Positions 34,938 to 43,339 of a stretch of DNA of 64,000 nt are shown one piece after another. The stretch's first letter is position 1. The number at the start of each line of letters is the position of its first letter. The position numbers and the translations under genes were made by a program. Below the pieces are notes generated by a model. It saw nothing but the letters and a program-made list of their open reading frames with translations. It was not told the DNA's origin and searched no databases. This DNA comes from JAKVBK01 sp022447275 (GTDB lineage: Bacteria > Pseudomonadota > Alphaproteobacteria > Rhodobacterales > Rhodobacteraceae), in NCBI GenBank assembly GCA_047125605.1, contig CP138932.1, positions 2,170,001 to 2,234,000 of the forward strand, given 5' to 3'.

Positions 34938-35675
34938 ATGAAAATTGACGTAATGACGGACTTGAATGTGATTGTCGCAACCCCAGACGATCGGTTGACC
35001 AAGTCAGAGCTCGAAATCGCCCGGGAGGCACTGGACGGATACATCAACGAACATGACCGGGCGCCCCGCGTGGTGGTCGTCGCGGACAAAGCCCCGCTGT
35101 GGGAAGATTTCGACGCGCTCAAGCACCACCTCGCCCTTGTCAGCAGCCGCCAGGAATTGATCGAGCGGGTTGCCATTGTCAGCGACAGCACCCTGATCTG
35201 GGCTGCGCGGGGCGTGGCAGATATCTTTGCCAAGGCCAAAATTCGACGGTTCGCAGCGGGTGCCACCGAAGAGGCCATCAAATGGGCCTCTGAAGAAGAC
35301 GATCACTCTGGCGGCATTTCAATGATTGACGGGCTGCCCCGTGATACGTTGGGCGTTCGCTTCAGCGGCACGATCACATCGCGGGATTATACCGAAACCT
35401 TGATGCCCTTGGTAAACGAAGCGTCGGCCGGCCACGACAAGCTCAAGCTCATTTGCGTGATTGATGAAAGCTTCGAAGGATATTCCGCAGGGGCGGTCTG
35501 GGATGACATGCGCCTTGGCTTCTCAAACCTGACCACGTTCTCGAAGGTGGCTTTGGTCACCGACGTGTCGTGGCTGCGAAAGGGCGCGAAGTTCTTTGGG
35601 GCAATGGTCCCGACAGAGCTTGTGACGTTTGACCTCGACGATGTCGACGACGCAATGTCCTGGATCAAAACTTGA
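34938..35675 (+). CDS. Tandem SpoIIAA-like (STAS-related) protein
   Basis: 245 residues from MKIDVMTDLNVIVATPDDRL; GGGAGG eight bases upstream. Two similar halves of about 120 residues, each with a beta-alpha SpoIIAA-like (PF11964) layout. First half: DRAPRVVVVADKAPLWEDFDA, RVAIVSDSTLIWAARGVADI, AKIRRFAAGATEEAIKWAS. Second half: DKLKLICVIDESFEGYSAGA, KVALVTDVSWLRKGAKFFGA, VTFDLDDVDDAMSWIK. These domains are thought to bind lipid or protein partners. Single-domain versions are more usual. No signal peptide. Confidence 0.75.
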   Translation: MKIDVMTDLNVIVATPDDRLTKSELEIAREALDGYINEHDRAPRVVVVADKAPLWEDFDALKHHLALVSSRQELIERVAIVSDSTLIWAARGVADIFAKAKIRRFAAGATEEAIKWASEEDDHSGGISMIDGLPRDTLGVRFSGTITSRDYTETLMPLVNEASAGHDKLKLICVIDESFEGYSAGAVWDDMRLGFSNLTTFSKVALVTDVSWLRKGAKFFGAMVPTELVTFDLDDVDDAMSWIKT

Positions 35676-35890
35676 CGCCCGGCCTTTAGCTTTAGGCGGC
35701 TGGCCCCCGGGCACCCTCCGAGGGCCAGCGAAACCGTGCAGCAACATCCATCCTATGGTGGACTGTCGCAATCTTTTCTAGCCGCAGCGCCCCCCCCACT
35801 TTGGCCTATCGCAGGCGATGGGGGTGTTGGCAGGGGCAAAAGGTTGGGGCGAGGGCCGAAATAGTAACGGCCAGCACAAACACGCCCCGG

Positions 35891-36421
35891 TTAATCAAGA
35901 TAGCCGCGTTCCTGGGCAACAGCGCCAAGCTGGGCCCAAAACTCACCTGTCGCATTCAGGCGGCTGGACGCGAGCGAAACCGAGCCACAGTCAGACATGG
36001 CGCTGAGAACCTCATCGGTTATCTCGTCGGTAAATCCCTCCACTTCGGACTCGGCGAAAGCCATCGTGACCATATCGAAGTCAGGATCCGCGTTCATGCG
36101 ATCGCGGATGCGCTCATACACCAGTATCTGTTTGGCCAGTTGGTCAATCTCACCAAGCGCGTCCATCGCATCATAGATACAGGCGAAACTGGCACTTTCC
36201 TCAGCCGTGACGGGACCGGTATCAATGTCGGCCGGCAGTTCAAGAGACAGGCGGTCAAGCAACTCCTGCTGCACCTTGAGTGAGTCAACATAGCGGGCCT
36301 CGTATTCAGCAAGAAATTTACTGCGCGAAAGCGAAGACAGGCGTTCAGCCGTATCCGCAAAGACCGGCGAACCGGGGGAGCAAACCGCAACTGTGGCGAA
36401 TATCTTAAGAAATCTGGTCAT
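35891..36421 (-). CDS. Secreted protein of unknown function
   Basis: 176 residues. A signal peptide ends about residue 22 (MTRFLKIFATVAVCSPGSPVFA). The mature part is acidic and helical (LSSLSRSKFLAEYEARYVDS, VTAEESASFACIYDAMDALG), with Cys in FACIYDAM and MSDCGSV that could pair. I do not recognise it. Monocistronic between the SpoIIAA-like gene and the LuxR-hydrolase gene. Confidence 0.6.
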   Translation of the reverse strand: MTRFLKIFATVAVCSPGSPVFADTAERLSSLSRSKFLAEYEARYVDSLKVQQELLDRLSLELPADIDTGPVTAEESASFACIYDAMDALGEIDQLAKQILVYERIRDRMNADPDFDMVTMAFAESEVEGFTDEITDEVLSAMSDCGSVSLASSRLNATGEFWAQLGAVAQERGYLD

Positions 36422-36599
36422 TCTGAATATGTCCTCTCACTTATTGCCACCGTCCATAAGAGCTCGGGCGGCAGGCCCGTGCGCAGGCATCTTCGCGCAT
36501 TGGGAATGCACCAAGCCTCAGCAACCCTGAACAACAGGTTTTCTCAATCGTCCGCGAAAGCTTTGGGAACAAGCGCAACCACCACCGCACGCCCGATCC

Positions 36600-36634
36600 C
36601 AGAGCCTCAAGAAACAAAGACGGAAGAGGCTCTG
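36600..36634. other. Hairpin in the 360-bp interval before the LuxR-type regulator
   Basis: CAGAGCCTC (36600-36608) and GAGGCTCTG (36626-36634), 9-bp stem, 17-base loop. The interval has no credible gene. The last 60 bases, AT-rich, probably hold the promoter of the regulator. Confidence 0.4.
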
Positions 36635-36781
36635 CTAAGAATCATCACACCACCCCACGCATCTTGCATCAGCAGAATATCGGGCAAGTGAGTGTCACAC
36701 ATGCGTCAAATGACGTAAGGGCAGTTGATTTTAATCGTTTCGTAATATTTGAAGGGTCCGGGATGGAATAAACTCAGTCAA

Positions 36782-38533
36782 ATGGATCAGACACCGCCTA
36801 AATCAGCAAAGACCGGCAAGATGCCGGAGACCGCCCTTCAGGTGATCTCCTCCTTGTATGACACCGTCACCGAGGGGGCCTCTTACGAGCCGATGTTTTT
36901 TGCCATGGACGGCATCATTGACGATTTGCTGGCCAATACGAACCCGGATCAAAGCGTCTCGAGCTGGGCGACAACGTTCTTGCCGCATTTTGACCGCGCC
37001 GGCCATGTCTTTGACATTATGAGCCGGAATGAGACGCAAACGCCGCTCAATTTCGTTGAGCAGCAGCGCAACCCTGCAGCCGTCATATCACGGTCTGGCA
37101 AAATCATTGTGACCAACCGCCGCTGGGACGTTCTGGAAACCCCGACCGTAAACGCAGACCTCTCTGCGCTATTCGCGACCCCTGCAGATGCAACACGGTT
37201 TTCCAGTCTGGCGATGGCCAATGATGTGGCCGCGCAGGCAATCATTGGCCTGAACTTGCCCGGTGAAAACGAAGTGGTCTCTGCGCTGGCAGGACATTTA
37301 GACGGTGACGCCGCATCGCCCGAGGGCGGCCCACTGCTCTACGTCATGCTGATCAAGCCACGCTGGACAGAGAAGACTGGCCAATTGTTGCAAGAGGCGT
37401 TCAGCCTGACCCATGCCGAAATCGAAACATTGGAGAGCTTTATCGCCTGCGGATCTGTCAAAGGAATTGCGGAGCGGCGTGGCCGCTCGATCAGAACTGT
37501 GCGCACGCAGCTATCCCGCGTCTTTTCGCAGATGGGGATCACGGGCCAAACGGAATTGGCGTTGTTTCTGGCAACGCTCAGCGGGATGGAGCCCGCCGCC
37601 CACACGCCCATCCGTGGCCCACAGGCAGAGGAAAGCCGCGCCGAACGGATCGTTTCTCAGGTTGTCACCCTGCAAGGCAAGCGGGTGGAGTATATCGAAT
37701 ACGGCGCAACAGAGGGACAGCCGATCCTTTTGTTGCAATCAACGCACCCGCCGGAACTGACCCTGGCTTTGCGCCGCGCTCTCTATCATGCTGGACTGCG
37801 GGTCATTGCGCCTTTAAAGCCGGGCTCGGGGCAATCTGAAACCATAAAAGGGCGTCCGGGCCCCGAGGCTATGGCCCCCACCTATGCGGCGTTGATGGAT
37901 CTATTGAGGCTCAAGCAGGCCGTTGTTGCCGGCCAAGCCTCCGGTGGCCTGTATGCGCTGGAATTTGCGAGGGCATTTCCCGATCGGGTCAGCAGTGTGT
38001 GCCTTGTGGATACCGGCGTTCCATTCCGCGACCGGGCCGATATCACAGCTCTGCCTAAAGGCATCCGCAGAACGATGGCACCGGCACGTTATTTCCCAAA
38101 TATCTTATATTTGCCGCACCGCCTCGTTGCCGCCAATTTCCAACGCTCAGCCCGGGGTGAGGCAAGCGTCGTGGATTATTTCTTTAGCGAAAGCCCGATT
38201 GACCAGCAACTCACCCGGATAGACCGGGCCGCCTATGATCTGACCCGGCGCATCATCAGCCATTCCTTCGATGACAGCGATCGGTTGGTCGAGGATGTCG
38301 TACGCTGGGCCAGCGATTGGTCAGGCCTTCTGGCGGGCGTATGCGGAACACACAGCATTTATTTCGTGCATGGCACCGAAAACACGATGTTCCTTCACGA
38401 GAGAATTGAAGATTTTATCGCCACTCAACCCAATGCGGAGTTGGTTTCTCTGGAAGGGACCGCACAACTGTCGATTTTCCAGCAGCCCGAAAAACTGGTC
38501 GACACACTTGCAGTACTTGCCAAATGGCAGTGA
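36782..38533 (+). CDS. LuxR-type HTH regulator fused to a triad-less alpha/beta-hydrolase domain
   Basis: 583 residues from MDQTPPKSAK. Residues 1-200: an N-terminal sensor-like region (SGKIIVTNRRWDVLETP looks PAS-like). Residues about 208-265: LuxR helix-turn-helix, LTHAEIETLESFIACGSVKG followed by IAERRGRSIRTVRTQLSRVF. Residues about 300-583: alpha/beta-hydrolase fold. The nucleophile elbow reads GQASGG where GxSxGG is expected, so the Ser is Ala. The His motif near residue 557 is TAQLSIFQQPE where GHFPHLEQPE-like is usual, so the His is missing. This suggests a ligand-sensing pseudo-hydrolase. Some homologues with this architecture may be active. It is not next to a luxI gene. Confidence 0.85.
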   Translation: MDQTPPKSAKTGKMPETALQVISSLYDTVTEGASYEPMFFAMDGIIDDLLANTNPDQSVSSWATTFLPHFDRAGHVFDIMSRNETQTPLNFVEQQRNPAAVISRSGKIIVTNRRWDVLETPTVNADLSALFATPADATRFSSLAMANDVAAQAIIGLNLPGENEVVSALAGHLDGDAASPEGGPLLYVMLIKPRWTEKTGQLLQEAFSLTHAEIETLESFIACGSVKGIAERRGRSIRTVRTQLSRVFSQMGITGQTELALFLATLSGMEPAAHTPIRGPQAEESRAERIVSQVVTLQGKRVEYIEYGATEGQPILLLQSTHPPELTLALRRALYHAGLRVIAPLKPGSGQSETIKGRPGPEAMAPTYAALMDLLRLKQAVVAGQASGGLYALEFARAFPDRVSSVCLVDTGVPFRDRADITALPKGIRRTMAPARYFPNILYLPHRLVAANFQRSARGEASVVDYFFSESPIDQQLTRIDRAAYDLTRRIISHSFDDSDRLVEDVVRWASDWSGLLAGVCGTHSIYFVHGTENTMFLHERIEDFIATQPNAELVSLEGTAQLSIFQQPEKLVDTLAVLAKWQ

Positions 38534-38672
38534 CACCGCAGGGCGCGCGTTCATCTGTGCCCTTGGAGCGCGGCTCAGAGTTCCGTGATCCAAGGCCAGG
38601 CTGATTTCCCAAAGAGCCAACGCTCTAAGCTGCGCCCAGCCATCAGGCACGTTCAAGAGAGGGGGGGAGAAG

Positions 38673-38749
38673 TGGTGGCGGTACAGGGACTTGAACCCCG
38701 GACACGCGGATTATGATTCCGCTGCTCTAACCAACTGAGCTATACCGCC
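38673..38749 (-). tRNA. tRNA-Met (anticodon CAT, elongator type)
   Basis: 77 bases including an encoded CCA. Acceptor GGCGGTA/TACCGCC, D-arm GCTC/GAGC, anticodon stem GCGGA/TCCGC with loop ATCATAA, T-loop TTCAAGT. The first pair is G-C, unlike the initiator tRNA, and the body matches elongator Met rather than lysidine-Ile2, though both use CAT. Confidence 0.93.
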
Positions 38750-38855
38750 ACGGTGGGCAGCCGTTTAAGCCAGCCTGTGACAGCCGTCAAGCGGGAAAGT
38801 CGCCTGAAATCCATGCGCCGGCACCTATCTTTCTCACAGCAAGAGGAGACTGCCG

Positions 38856-39407
38856 ATGGACAGCCCAAAGGATCTGGATGCCTTCCGAAACGCTGTATGG
38901 CAACGCCTGTCACGGGGGGTGGCCGACAGGCGCGCCGCAGCGCGCAACCCGGTGCTCTCCACGGTGGGGCTCGACGGGGCTGCGAAAGCCCGGGTTGTTG
39001 TTCTGCGCGGCGCTGATCCGTCGGGCGGACGGCTCGAGATGCACGCGGATGCAGAATCACAGAAAGTGGCTGAGCTGACCCGTGAGCCTGGCGCAACAGC
39101 CCTTGTCTGGGACGCCCGCGCAAAGCTGCAGATCCGTGCAGAGGGGGCGCTGCAGGCCCGCAGCGGCACAGAGCAGGAATGGGATCGCGTGCCAGCCGCA
39201 GCCCGCCGCGTCTATGGCGGCACGCCGCATCCGGGCAAGGCAATCGCCGCACCTGCTGCCTTTGCCCCCAGCGAAGTGCCTGCCCGCTTTTGTGTCCTGA
39301 CGTTGGAAATTGCGCGCCTTGATGTGCTCTGGCTCGGGCCAGAGTTGCACTACAGAGCCGTTTTCGAACGCGGGGATGGCTGGGCCGGGCAATGGGTGGC
39401 GCCCTGA
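38856..39407 (+). CDS. Pyridoxamine 5'-phosphate oxidase-like flavoprotein
   Basis: 183 residues. PNPOx-like split barrel: LDAFRNAVWQRLSRGVADRR, NPVLSTVGLDGAAKARVVVL, LEMHADAESQKVAEL, ALVWDARAKLQIRAEG, and a C-terminal VLTLEIARLDVLWLG. GAGGAG is upstream. Members bind FMN (some heme or F420) and act on small molecules. It is too short and divergent to be PdxH, so the substrate is not known. Read plus-strand, just after tRNA-Met. Confidence 0.8.
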   Translation: MDSPKDLDAFRNAVWQRLSRGVADRRAAARNPVLSTVGLDGAAKARVVVLRGADPSGGRLEMHADAESQKVAELTREPGATALVWDARAKLQIRAEGALQARSGTEQEWDRVPAAARRVYGGTPHPGKAIAAPAAFAPSEVPARFCVLTLEIARLDVLWLGPELHYRAVFERGDGWAGQWVAP

Positions 39408-39462
39408 GCCCCCGGTCGTCGGGCCTAGCACTTCGACAAAGCCATCCGCGCCTGCGCTGCTG

Positions 39463-41019
39463 CTAGCCTGCGCTGCCCGCAAAGAGCGGGAAGCTGACCC
39501 CAAGCGCCCAGGCAAGGCACAGACCAAGGCCGAGCCCCGCTGCAACGGGGCCTGCACGTCGGCCAACCCAGCCGCCCATGCTGCCATAGACGAGGTAGTA
39601 AAGTACGATCACCGGCAAGATGATCACCAAGAAAAACAGCCCTTCAAAATCCAGCGCCACCGCCAGACCTAAGCTGACCAGAAAGCCAAACCGCAGGAAC
39701 AGGCGTTGGGCCAGTGGCGCACGCCCCCCGGCGCTGGCCTGCGCATCGCCAAGCATGTAGGGCACAGCGCCGCACGCCACGGCACCAATGATGAGCAGCC
39801 GGACCCCATTCGGGGCAAAGGCGGCTGCGAACTGGTCCATCGCAACACCAAAGACACCAATCCCCCATAGCACGAGCACAGCCGCAGGCCAGATCGGGCC
39901 CGGCGGCATGCGGTGGCCCATCGCCCGCAGTAACCCAAGTTGGAGCGCCCCAAAGAGCGCCATATGCAGGGCCAGGTAATCCGCCACCAACACAGGCAGG
40001 ATCCGCACGTCAACAAAGCTCAGCGCGATCGGCACCATCAAGGCCGGCACAAGCGTGCTCACAGCCAGCGCGCGCCAGCCAGGCGCTGGGGCCGGGACAT
40101 AGCCAGCACGTGCTCCGGCCCATCCGGCCACGCCGCTCAAAACCGGCCAGCCCAGCAGTAAAACACCCCCCAGCAGCAGCGCCACCCACGGGCCGTGGCG
40201 CAGAATCGGGCCCGTGCTTGTCCGGCCGAAGGTGTCATCAATGAAGGCTCGTGCCTCCCGCAGGCTGACGCCGGAATAAAGCACCGCCACATGTTCAGTG
40301 CGCGGGGCTGCGACGGCCCTGCGGACAACATCCCCCGCCACCGCTGTGCTTCCTTCCTCAGCATCGGGGGCAACGCTGCGCACCGCCTCCAGTGCAAAGG
40401 CACGCAGGTGCGGCTCCCACGCACCCGACACCATCAGCAAGCGCGCAGGCTCCGTTGGGGTGACAGCTTGGCTGAACATGGAAATCCCGACAACCGCCTC
40501 CACATCCGGATTGCGCAGCGCTTCGCGGGTGATGATGTCCGTCGCCATGGAATGGCCCAGCAAAACAACCCCCTGCTCCGCATCCACGGCCGGCAGGGCC
40601 CGCGCTGCTGACATGGCCCGGGCGGTTTCGTCCATCAGCATTCGCGTCGTGCCTTCGATGCTGTTGACATCTCCGCCCATGGGCTGGGCGTTGCGGCCAT
40701 GGCCCATGAAATCAAAGGCCAACACGGCATAGCCAGAACGGGCCAGCGTCAGGGTGAAAGCCTCCATGAATTGGCGTGACCCGGCAAAGCCATGGGTCAC
40801 AACCACCAACGGCGCGGGCGGCATATCTGGCAAGACGGTGAACGTGGCCGGGGTGCCGTCAAGATCAAGCTCCGTGCGCTCCAGCGGCGCCGAGGCCGCC
40901 AACAGATTGATCAGCGCCCAGAGAATCGCAGCCAGCCCAATCACGCCCGCCACGGGCCGGGCAAGGCGGCCCCTGCGCAAGCGCAAAGGTGCACGCGAGA
41001 TTGTGACGGTGTGATCCAT
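39463..41019 (-). CDS. Alpha/beta-hydrolase fused to a polytopic membrane domain
   Basis: 518 residues from MDHTVTISRAP (the open frame continues 38 codons 5' without support). One N-terminal membrane helix (about residues 22-42). A hydrolase domain (70-270) follows with THGFAGSRQFMEAF, FDFMGHGRNA and a good nucleophile elbow GHSMAT (Ser157). From about 300 on, seven or so hydrophobic helices fill the C-terminal half. The triad Asp/His are not obvious beyond ARTEHVAVLYS. The hydrolase would face the periplasm or cytoplasm depending on topology. Function unknown. Divergent from selD with 54 bp between the starts. Confidence 0.75.
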   Translation of the reverse strand: MDHTVTISRAPLRLRRGRLARPVAGVIGLAAILWALINLLAASAPLERTELDLDGTPATFTVLPDMPPAPLVVVTHGFAGSRQFMEAFTLTLARSGYAVLAFDFMGHGRNAQPMGGDVNSIEGTTRMLMDETARAMSAARALPAVDAEQGVVLLGHSMATDIITREALRNPDVEAVVGISMFSQAVTPTEPARLLMVSGAWEPHLRAFALEAVRSVAPDAEEGSTAVAGDVVRRAVAAPRTEHVAVLYSGVSLREARAFIDDTFGRTSTGPILRHGPWVALLLGGVLLLGWPVLSGVAGWAGARAGYVPAPAPGWRALAVSTLVPALMVPIALSFVDVRILPVLVADYLALHMALFGALQLGLLRAMGHRMPPGPIWPAAVLVLWGIGVFGVAMDQFAAAFAPNGVRLLIIGAVACGAVPYMLGDAQASAGGRAPLAQRLFLRFGFLVSLGLAVALDFEGLFFLVIILPVIVLYYLVYGSMGGWVGRRAGPVAAGLGLGLCLAWALGVSFPLFAGSAG

Positions 41020-41073
41020 GGTCTTTACTCGGGCAGCGGTTCTATGAGCAGTGAGATAGCGGAGAGAGCAGCA

Positions 41074-43293
41074 ATGGACAGTATTATCCCCCTGACCAAG
41101 GAGCTCGTGTTCATCGGCGGCGGCCATGCACACGCCCTTGTGCTGCGCAAATTGGGCATGAAACCTGTGCCGGGGGTACGGCTAACATTGATCAATCCCG
41201 GCCCCACTGCGCCCTATTCCGGGATGTTGCCGGGCCATATTGCCGGTCACTACACGCGCGACGATCTGATGATTGATCTTGTCCGGCTGGCCCGCTTCGC
41301 CAACGCCCGGCTCGTGGTCGGCGCGGCCACCCGTGTGGACAGGTCCGCCAAAACAGTGCACGTGCCCGGGCGCCCACCGATCCCCTATGATGTGCTATCG
41401 ATCGATGTCGGCGTGACATCCGCCATGCCAGATCTGCCCGGCTTTGCCGCCCACGCAGTGGCCGCAAAGCCCTTGGACAGCTTCGCCACGCAATGGGATG
41501 CGTTTGTGGCCAAGGTGGCGGCAGGCACGGCGCAGCCCGCAGTCGCTGTGATCGGCGGCGGCGTTGCCGGGGTGGAGCTGGCCATGGCCATGCGCCACCG
41601 CCTGCGCAGCACGGGCGCGCAGGGTATCTCGGTCAGCATTGTGGATGCGGGCGCCGCATTGCAGGGCGTCAGCCCATCGGTGCGGACCCGCCTGCACCGC
41701 CAATTGGACCGCGATGGAATCGCCGTGCACCCGCATGCTCAGGTGGCCGAGGTGACAGCCCAAGGCCTCCGCTTTGCCGATGGGCAGCCCCCGCTTGAAG
41801 CCAGCTTCGTCACAGGTGCAGCCGGCGCGCGGCCCCATGTCTGGCTGTCAGAGATCGGGCTGGACCATGTGGACGGCTATCCGGTGGTCGATCACACGCT
41901 GCGGTCTGTCACGGACCCGGCCATCTTCCTGTCGGGCGATTGCGCCCATATGGGCTTTGCACCGCGCCCCAAGGCGGGCGTGTTCGCGGTGCGCCAGGCC
42001 CCAACGCTGGATTGGAACTTGAGGGCTGACCTGATCGGCCACCAGCGCAAACGGTATCGGCCACAGCGCAGCTTTCTGAAACTGATCTCGCTGGGCGACA
42101 CACGCGCCGTGGCTGATTGGCGCGGATTTGGCCCCTCTGGCGCGGGACTGTGGCGCTGGAAAGACCGGATCGATCGCCGCTTCATGGCGCAGTTCGCAGA
42201 ACTCCCCCCCATGCCAGCTCCGCGCGCCCCGGCCAATGCCGCCAAGGGGGTTGCCCAGCGCATGGGCCAACAGCCCCCCTGCGGTGGCTGCGGCGCAAAA
42301 TTGGGCCCCGCCCCCTTGCGCGACATGGTCTCGGCGCTGCCGCGCACCGCCCGCGATGACGTGCTGGCCGGCAGCGGCGATGATGCGGCGGTGTTGCGTA
42401 TGGGCGCAGTCACACAGGTGCTGTCGACCGATCACCTGCGCGGCTTCACCCTTGATCCTGCCACCCAGACCCGGATCACAGCGATCCATGCGCTGGGGGA
42501 TGTCTGGGCCATGGGCGCGGCCCCTCAGGGCGTACTTGCCTCGATCATCCTGCCGCGCCAGTCCGAGCGGATGCAGGCCGCCAGCCTGCGCGAGATCATG
42601 GCCACCGCCGCTGAGGTGTTCGGAGCCGAGGGCGCAGAAATCGTGGGCGGTCACAGCTCTGAGGGCAGCGAGTTGACCATCGGATTTACGGTGACTGGCC
42701 TGCTGCCAGATAGGGCCGTGCCCAAAGCGATCCCTCATGACGGGCTGTCGCTCATTCTGACCCGTCCCTTGGGGGCAGGCACTTTGCTGGCCGCTGAAAT
42801 GCAGGGCCGCGCCCGGGGCGAAGACCTGCTAAACGCGCTTGAACAGATGGGGCAAAGCCAAGGCAACGCCGCTGCTGTGCTCGCGCCCGATGCCCTGGCG
42901 ATGACCGATGTGACCGGTTTTGGACTGGCGGGCCACTTGTGGGAAATGCTTGCGCCCTCTGGCCTCTGCGCAACCCTGCACCGCGATGCCCTGCCGTTTT
43001 ACCCGGGCGCAGAAACTCTGGCACAGCAAGGCCTGCGCGCGTCATTGTTTCCCGCCAATCGGGCCGCGCTCGCCGGGGTTCTGGAATTTGCGGATACGGA
43101 TGCAACGGCAGCCTTGCTCTGTGATCCGCAGACAGCAGGGGGATTGCTGGCGGCTGTGCCCACCACGCGTGCCGCGTCCCTGCTGCAGGCGCTTCACGGC
43201 GCGGGGGCACCCCACGCCGCCATCATCGGAGACGTCCGGGCGCCCGGCAAAGGGGCGGCGGCGCAGGCACTGTCAATCACGCTGGAAGGCTAG
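41074..43293 (+). CDS. selD: Selenophosphate synthase with N-terminal FAD/NAD oxidoreductase domain
   Basis: 739 residues. Start chosen at 41074 because GGAGAG lies seven bases upstream. Residues 1-370: pyridine-nucleotide oxidoreductase fold (ELVFIGGGHAHALVLRKLG, VAVIGGGVAGVELAMAM, IFLSGDCAHMGFAPRPKAG). Residues 395-739: SelD/AIR-synthase fold, with active-site Cys403, Cys406 and Lys409 in CGGCGAKLG and SGDDAAVLRMG. It makes selenophosphate from selenide and ATP. The fused flavoprotein may supply reduced selenium or electrons. The neighbouring convergent mnmH uses the product. Confidence 0.93.
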   Translation: MDSIIPLTKELVFIGGGHAHALVLRKLGMKPVPGVRLTLINPGPTAPYSGMLPGHIAGHYTRDDLMIDLVRLARFANARLVVGAATRVDRSAKTVHVPGRPPIPYDVLSIDVGVTSAMPDLPGFAAHAVAAKPLDSFATQWDAFVAKVAAGTAQPAVAVIGGGVAGVELAMAMRHRLRSTGAQGISVSIVDAGAALQGVSPSVRTRLHRQLDRDGIAVHPHAQVAEVTAQGLRFADGQPPLEASFVTGAAGARPHVWLSEIGLDHVDGYPVVDHTLRSVTDPAIFLSGDCAHMGFAPRPKAGVFAVRQAPTLDWNLRADLIGHQRKRYRPQRSFLKLISLGDTRAVADWRGFGPSGAGLWRWKDRIDRRFMAQFAELPPMPAPRAPANAAKGVAQRMGQQPPCGGCGAKLGPAPLRDMVSALPRTARDDVLAGSGDDAAVLRMGAVTQVLSTDHLRGFTLDPATQTRITAIHALGDVWAMGAAPQGVLASIILPRQSERMQAASLREIMATAAEVFGAEGAEIVGGHSSEGSELTIGFTVTGLLPDRAVPKAIPHDGLSLILTRPLGAGTLLAAEMQGRARGEDLLNALEQMGQSQGNAAAVLAPDALAMTDVTGFGLAGHLWEMLAPSGLCATLHRDALPFYPGAETLAQQGLRASLFPANRAALAGVLEFADTDATAALLCDPQTAGGLLAAVPTTRAASLLQALHGAGAPHAAIIGDVRAPGKGAAAQALSITLEG

Positions 43294-43339
43294 CCCTTAC
43301 AGACTGGCCCCAAAAGATCGGCCCTTCCGCAGCCAGAGC

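Noticed and set aside
36782..38533. Quorum-sensing LuxR with autoinducer-binding domain
   Set aside because: The N-terminal part lacks the conserved Trp/Tyr/Asp pattern of autoinducer domains, and the C-terminal half is a hydrolase fold; no luxI neighbour.
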